From Trematomus loennbergii (lineage: Eukaryota > Chordata > Actinopteri > Perciformes > Nototheniidae), in assembly GCA_012861695.1 (NCBI GenBank), contig JAAOOA010000465.1, positions 1-64,000 on the forward strand: 64,000 nt of DNA. The letters are read 5' to 3'. The notes beneath the pieces are model-generated. The model did no database searches and had not been told where the DNA came from. It worked only from the letters and a program-made list of their open reading frames with translations. Of the stretch, positions 59,060 through 64,000 are shown in pieces; the stretch's first letter is position 1; each line of letters starts with the position of its first letter. The position numbers and the translations under genes are program-made.

Positions 59060-59932
59060 ATGCAATTTTCTACCTATCATATGTATGCTGATGACACTAT
59101 AGTATACTCGTGTGCTCCTTCTCTGGATATGGCCGTTTCCAATTTAAAATCAGATTTTATCACGCTGCAGCATGCGCTTCTTGATTCTAAACTGCTATTG
59201 AACAGTAAGAAAACCAAAGCAATGCTTTTTGCTCCCAAGTCAGCGTCCTCCTCTTGCCTCTCCATTGACACCCTTGATGGCGTTTCTGTTGAGTTTGTTG
59301 ATACCTACAAATATCTGGGCTTTTGGTTGGACAGTAATCTGAACTTTAAACACCATATTGAAGTTTTAACAAAGAAATTGAAATTCACTCTTGGCTTCCT
59401 TTTCAGATTTAAATGTTGTTTTTCAATTTCATCCCGTAAAAGGTTGGTCTCTGGCTTATTCCTGTCCCAGCTGGACTACGGTGATACCATTTATAGATTT
59501 GCCTGTCCCACTGTTTTGGCCAAACTTGACCCACTTTACCATGCTGCACTGCGTTATATATCAAATGCACCCTATAGGACTCATCATTGCACACTGTATA
59601 GCCTAACTGGATGGTCCTCACTTACTATGCGTAGGATGCAGCACTGGTTTTTATTAATGTATAAAGCCATTTTAGGTAAGCTTCCACTCTACATATGTGT
59701 CAGATTTGCCCCAGTTTGTGACTCTTACAACCTCAGATCCAGTGCCTGGATACGGTTCCAGGTACCTACTGTACGGACTGAGGCTGGAAAAAGGAGTCTT
59801 TCTTATTATGGTCCTTGGTCTTGGAATGACCTTCAATCACGCCTTAAACTGAGGGCACTTGTCTCTATATCATGTTTTAAATTGAAGTTGTCTGAAGTCC
59901 TCAACACCAGCTGCTCTTGCAGTAACAAGTAG
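59060..59932 (+). pseudogene. LINE reverse transcriptase, second half and C-terminus
   Basis: The 290-codon open segment starts just before YADDTIVYS and runs to the stop. It includes YKYLGFWLD, the SQLDYGDTIY region and a WNDLQSRLK C-terminal motif. A frame break at about 58930-59060 separates it from the first half (the [10 protein letters not shown] block lies between, near 59000). Confidence 0.86.
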
Positions 59933-60154
59933 TGTACTTTTTTATTGTCCTAATGTGCACAATGTAGTGACTGCTTTTTCGTCTTTTGTTTTCTTTGTTA
60001 TGTTCTCTGTATTTTATATGTTTGTGTTATGTGTTATGTGTAACGTTGCTGCCTTCTTGGCCAGGTCAGCATTGAAAATGAGATTTTATCTCAATGTTTT
60101 TATCTGGTTAAATAAAGGTTAAATAAAAATAAATAAAAATCCTAGATATGTTCT

Positions 60155-60845
60155 TTAGGTGATCGTAGGCTGATTTAGTAATTGTTTTAATGTGACTGTT
60201 GAACTCAGGTCAGAGTCCATGACTACACCTAGATTTCTGGCTTTATCTGTTGTTTTGAGCATTGCAGACTGAAGCTCAGCGCTAACTTTTATACGTTCTG
60301 CCTTGGCTCCAAAAACCATTACCTCAGTTTTGTCTTTGTTTAATTGGAGAAAGTTCTGACACATCCACTCATTGATTTGTTCAATGCACTTACTCAGTGT
60401 TTTAATTGGAGAATAGTCTCCTGGTGAAATTGTTATGTAAATGTGTGTGTCATCCGCATAGCTATGGTAACTTATTTTGTTGTTTTTTCATTATCTGAGC
60501 CAGTAGCATGTAGATGTTAAAGAGAAGAGGCCCCAAGATGGAGCCTTGAGGTACCCCACATGTCATATTTGTCAACTCAGATTTCTATTTACCTATAGAA
60601 ACAAAGTTTTTTCTGTCCTTTAAGTATGATTCAAACCAATTTAGAACTGTTGATGAAAGTCCCACCTGGTTTTCCAGTCGGTCTAGTAATATGTTGTGGT
60701 CAACAGTGTCAAACGCAGCACTGAGATCTAATAATACTAACACTGAAGTTCTGCCACTGTCTGTGTTTAAGTGGATGTCATTGAAGAGCTTTACAAGAGC
60801 AGTCTCAGTGCTGCGTTTGGACGAAAGCCTGACTGGAACAATCAA
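60155..60845 (-). pseudogene. L2 copy 2 RT palm, frameshifted
   Basis: 60585-60845 holds [24 protein letters not shown] box lies near 60440-60465 in another frame, and 60155-60364 holds NFLQLNKDKTEVMVFG. Frame breaks and a stop near 60585 make it inactive. Confidence 0.83.
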
Positions 60846-61507
60846 AACAGTTATTTAAATGCAAGAAATTACTCAACTGTTGAAAAACTACTTTTTCAAT
60901 GATTTTACCTAGAAATGGCAGGTTTGATATTGGCCTGTATTGTTCATTACTGAAGCATCTAGATTATTCTTTTTTAAGAGCGGTTTATAACTGCAGTTTT
61001 CAGGGCCTGTGGAAAACACCTGAGTGAAGAGACTTGTTTACTATATGAAGTAGATCTGAGGAAAAACATTTTTGAAAAACCTGTTGGAATAATATCAGGC
61101 AGCAGGAGGAGGATTTCAGAAGTTGAATAATGTCCTCTAGGTTTTTATCATTAATCTGATGGAATTGTGTCATGGTGTTTGAATTGATTTAGGTGGACAC
61201 AGAGACAAAACATTTGCTGTACCTGATGCAGAGGCACTGACTGCTTGTCTGATTTTCTGAATTTTGTCAGTGAAGAAGGAGGCAAAGTCATTGGCACGCC
61301 CTGGTGGATAGAAATTCAGAGGCTACTGACACTGGGGGGTAGTTAGTCTGTCGACGGTAGCAAACAAGGCACGTGCGTTGTTTTTGTTTTTGGCAATGAT
61401 ATCAGAGAAGAAAGACTGTCGGGCAATTTCAATTCCAATTATAAAGGCCAAGTCTCTCTTTATAGATTTCAAAATGAACCTGGAGATTTGTTTTTCGCCA
61501 CCTACGT

Positions 61508-62379
61508 TCAGCTTTTCGACACTCTCTTTTTTCTGTTCTCACGGTCATGGCCTTTCTCCATGGAGATATTTTCTTGCACTTCCTTTACCTTAGTTGGAGC
61601 AATGGTATCTATAACATTTTTAATTTTTGAATTAAAATGATCTACTAGCTCATTTACTGAGATGTTAGCAGGGGCAAGTGTGGATGAAAAATTATGAGTA
61701 AACATTTCCCTAGTATTTTCAGTTAAATATCGCTTTGTGGTTACCTCTTTCTGAACATTTTTGTGAACAGAAATAGAGCTCTCAAAGAAAACACAGGAAT
61801 GATCAGAGAGTGCAACATCAGTCACCACAACCTTTGAGATATTCAGACCCTTTGAGATAATTAAGTCCAGAGTGTGCCCCTTATTGTGCGTGGGCTCCGC
61901 CACATGCTGAGTCAGTCCATAGTTATCAAGAACACAAAACAGTTCTTTAGCCCCTCTGTCCTGGGGGTTGTCAACATGGATGTTAAAATCACCAACAATG
62001 ACTAACGGTCAAAGTCAATACACACTATAGACAGCAGTTCAGTAAAATCATCAAAAAAGCTTGCACAGTATTTGGGTGGTCTATAGATATTTAGGAACAG
62101 AGCTCGAGAGGAGCATTTCAGCTGAAGGGCCACATATTCAAAAGAAGCAAAGTCCCCATAAGATGTCTTCCTGCATTGAATGGAATCATTGAACAAAATA
62201 GCAACTCCACCCCCTTTCTTATGCATTCTTTCCTGACTCATAAAACTAAAGTTGGGAGGGGTTGATTCGATAAGAACAGCTGCACTGTTATTTTGTTCAA
62301 TCCAAGTTTCCGTTAAAAACATAAAATCGAGATTGTGCTCAGTGATAAAATCATTGATTAAAAATGTTTTTCCTGCCAA
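61508..62379 (-). pseudogene. L2 copy 2 endonuclease and linker, frameshifted
   Basis: 62002-62379 covers the N-terminal half (FLTETW, KKGGGVAILF, LNIYRPPKYC). 61508-61903 covers HNKGHTLDLII, ALSDHSCVF and the linker. A 2-base deletion near 62003 (CTAACGG versus TTAAACGG in copy 1) breaks the frame before the GDFN block. Confidence 0.86.
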
Positions 62380-62408
62380 AGACCTGACATTTAATAAAGC
62401 TAGTTTAA

Positions 62409-63389
62409 AGTGGACCTATCATACTATATTTGAAATATATATTGTAGGGCCATACCTATATAAAACATGTCTGTGAAGTTTTTTTTTCAAAATACCAAAC
62501 AGATCATGCCTTTTAGCCATGCCTCATTTCGCTCTATTTGCTTTTTCCAGCCCTGTTTTGGCAAGGGCTGATTCTGTGACGTAGCTTTAATGCAAATGAG
62601 CTGCAGCTGACCACGCCCCCCTGCAGGAGAGGGGAGCGTGCTCTGATCAGCTGCTGGGCTCTCAGTAGAGGGGAGGAAAAGAGAGATTCCGTCCTCCGTG
62701 TTTTATTCTTATATAATTATATAGTCGTTATTCATTTGTTTTAAAGCTCAATAAATAACAAAGAAGACCTTTGATCGGCACTTTTCTAATTTTGTCCGGA
62801 AGGTTTAAACTTTCACTGACATGTTGACCGGCAAGAAAAAATCTAACTGAAACTCTGCCGCACGGTCCCCTCGTCCCTTGGAAGAGGCGGAGAGGTGGGT
62901 GTTTGTCATCTGCTGATGGACTACCGAGAGAGAATTACAGCGAGGGAGGGATTGCATTGAATTACAGCAGCAGGCGCTGGGAGGGAGAAAAAGAGCCAGA
63001 GCGTCCACAGCGGAGAATAAACAGAACCATGGCAACCATGCGCGGGAAGTCTTCTTCGCTGCTTTTGTGGCAGACTACAGCGCCACTTACAGGCCTGGCA
63101 TATGTACTACAGCGTCTCCAGCGCTTTCGAGCGGCAATGGCCGTGGCCCAACCCCCCATTCCCCTGATAGGTGGAGAGTTGCCCATATAGGCGGAGCTCC
63201 CCGTTTCTGACGTCAGAACAATTTCAAATCTGTATCAGCTCCGTTGCAGCCCCGTTTTTAGAGATTTGGGTATGGAGGAAAAGAGAGAGGGTTGTGTTTT
63301 CTGACACTTGGTGAGTTCCCTGACACACCGGGGACACATATTCATGTATAAAAGACGTACAAAAGTGCATTTTGCATGATAGGTCCCCT
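62409..63389. mobile_element. 981-bp TTAA element, Kolobok/T2-like
   Basis: The ends AGTGGACCTATCAT and ATGATAGGTCCCCT form near-perfect inverted repeats. TTAA flanks both sides (62405-62408 and 63390-63393), and the TTAAAGGRR terminus matches the T2 group. No transposase is encoded. Near 63070-63120 it shares a sequence module with the element at 4331-5284. It splits the L2 copy between endonuclease and leader. Confidence 0.87.
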
Positions 63390-63393
63390 TTAA

Positions 63394-63837
63394 GTTTGTT
63401 AAATACACTATCAGTAAGATATTTTGTGACAAGCTGTGGCTGATATGGAATCACAAATTTGATAAACTCACACAAACGTTTGAGCACTTCCTGTTTCTAA
63501 GCTGATTCACCGCTCTTAATCTATTACCTATCAACACAGATATCGGCAAAGCTACAGGCAGGCAGGGCCCCGGCATGTCCTGGAAAGAGTTGAGAGTGCC
63601 ATATGCCCTTGAGCCTGGACCCAACACATATCTGTTAGAGTTTGTTGCGTTTTGTACACACACATCCTTATCACGGTGATGAAGACGGGGGAGGTGGTGC
63701 GCGTCTCTGCTTCGGTGATTTTGATAGGCGTCGTTGAGGAGCGGGGTAAAGGACATGCTGCCAGCCCTGCGTATTGCCTTAGTTTGGTCATTGAACTCCA
63801 GGAAGGAATTGGTGCCAACCCTCTGTATCTCCTTCAT
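63394..63837 (-). pseudogene. L2 copy 2 ORF2 leader region
   Basis: A 128-codon open segment (63451-63837) with basic text such as RNRKCSNVCVSLSNL, then, in a shifted frame next to the TTAA element, PYQPQLVTKYLTD. Its position just upstream of the endonuclease corresponds to the ORF2 leader of copy 1, although the sequence differs considerably. Confidence 0.6.
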
Positions 63838-64000
63838 GTGTTCTGCGATCTCCAGGAGGGTAGGCGAGGGTGAAAGGGTGAACGGAGAGTAGAGAGAGCT
63901 GTGGGCTGAAGGAAGAGTATCCTCAGAGGCGATAGGGTGGTGAAGGGCGGTGGAGACTCCTCCATTTGTCTCCCATAATCAAGACATTCCTCAGGCGGAT
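63838..64000 (-). other. L2 copy 2, continuing past the window
   Basis: No open frame of note. Minus-strand reading near the edge (RNVLIMGDKWRS) may be the ORF1/ORF2 boundary, but this is uncertain. Confidence 0.35.

Larger units (their letters stand above)
56905..60137 (+). mobile_element. plus-strand CR1/L2-group LINE inserted in L2 copy 2
   Basis: The 5' region has a CCAAGATGGCAGC leader (about 56970), then a 2A-like motif, linker, RT and a GGTTAAATAAA-type 3' tail. The L2 sequence on both sides is continuous (TTTTAAT/CCTAGATATG), giving a target duplication of at most AAT. The family differs from the flanking L2 in RT sequence and tail. It is internally deleted, because the endonuclease is missing. 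Confidence 0.83.
60138..64000 (-). mobile_element. L2-clade LINE copy 2, 5' part
   Basis: Continuation of the L2 begun at 56187: palm and finger of RT, linker, endonuclease, and beyond a TTAA element its ORF2 leader and ORF1 boundary, running off the window. It carries the uninterrupted CCCTGGTG site at 61299-61306. Confidence 0.85.

Overview
The window is animal DNA, almost certainly from a teleost fish and probably a percomorph. The evidence is a tandem array of fish miR-430-type microRNA hairpins, two L2 LINEs with (GGCAA)n-type 3' tails, several fish-style hAT, PIF/Harbinger-like and TTAA-target DNA transposons, and a degraded endogenous retrovirus. I see no intact ordinary host protein-coding gene.

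Region 1 (1-31851) looks like a satellite but is best read as a very large miR-430 cluster on the minus strand. Two related units alternate: A (about 0.9 kb, 19 copies) and B (about 0.52 kb, 26 full or near-full copies plus a fragment at each end). Each complete unit carries three short hairpins whose 3' arm starts (U/C)AAGUGCU. By eye I count 136 intact seed complements (GCACTT on the plus strand). One hairpin class carries UAAGUGCUUCUCUUUGGGG, which from memory is identical to zebrafish miR-430c. The A unit also has a roughly 0.58 kb hairpin-free segment with promoter-like motifs, so each A probably restarts transcription toward lower coordinates. The order is mostly A-B or A-B-B, and the left part shows a super-period of AB-ABB-ABB (about 5.3 kb). 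The right edge is more diverged and has truncated units. A 954-bp PIF/Harbinger-like transposon sits in the third A unit.

Region 2 (31852-41412) is an L2 LINE on the minus strand directly upstream of the cluster. It keeps an SGNH-esterase ORF1, an endonuclease and a broken reverse transcriptase. A 1.3 kb hAT element with perfect 8-bp target duplications interrupts it, and so does an older hAT fragment. A 3.2 kb hAT with a frameshifted BED-finger transposase gene lies at its 5' end.

Region 3 (41413-55439) is a nest. A minus-strand solo LTR (41869-42204 plus 54750-55005) is split by a DNA transposon with CAGGGT ends (42205-54743). Inside that transposon lies a plus-strand endogenous retrovirus (LTRs 43723-44489 and 53739-54502) whose LTRs resemble the solo LTR. 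Its gag is frameshifted, most of pol is missing and env is fragmentary. To the right are a 289-bp TTAA MITE and a hAT end.

Region 4 (55440-64000) holds a GC-rich minisatellite and a second L2 copy on the minus strand. That L2 is split by a plus-strand LINE of another family, which has a 2A-like motif and lacks its endonuclease, and by a 981-bp TTAA (Kolobok/T2-like) element.

Many array copies differ by single-base indels, so part of the apparent variation may be assembly error.
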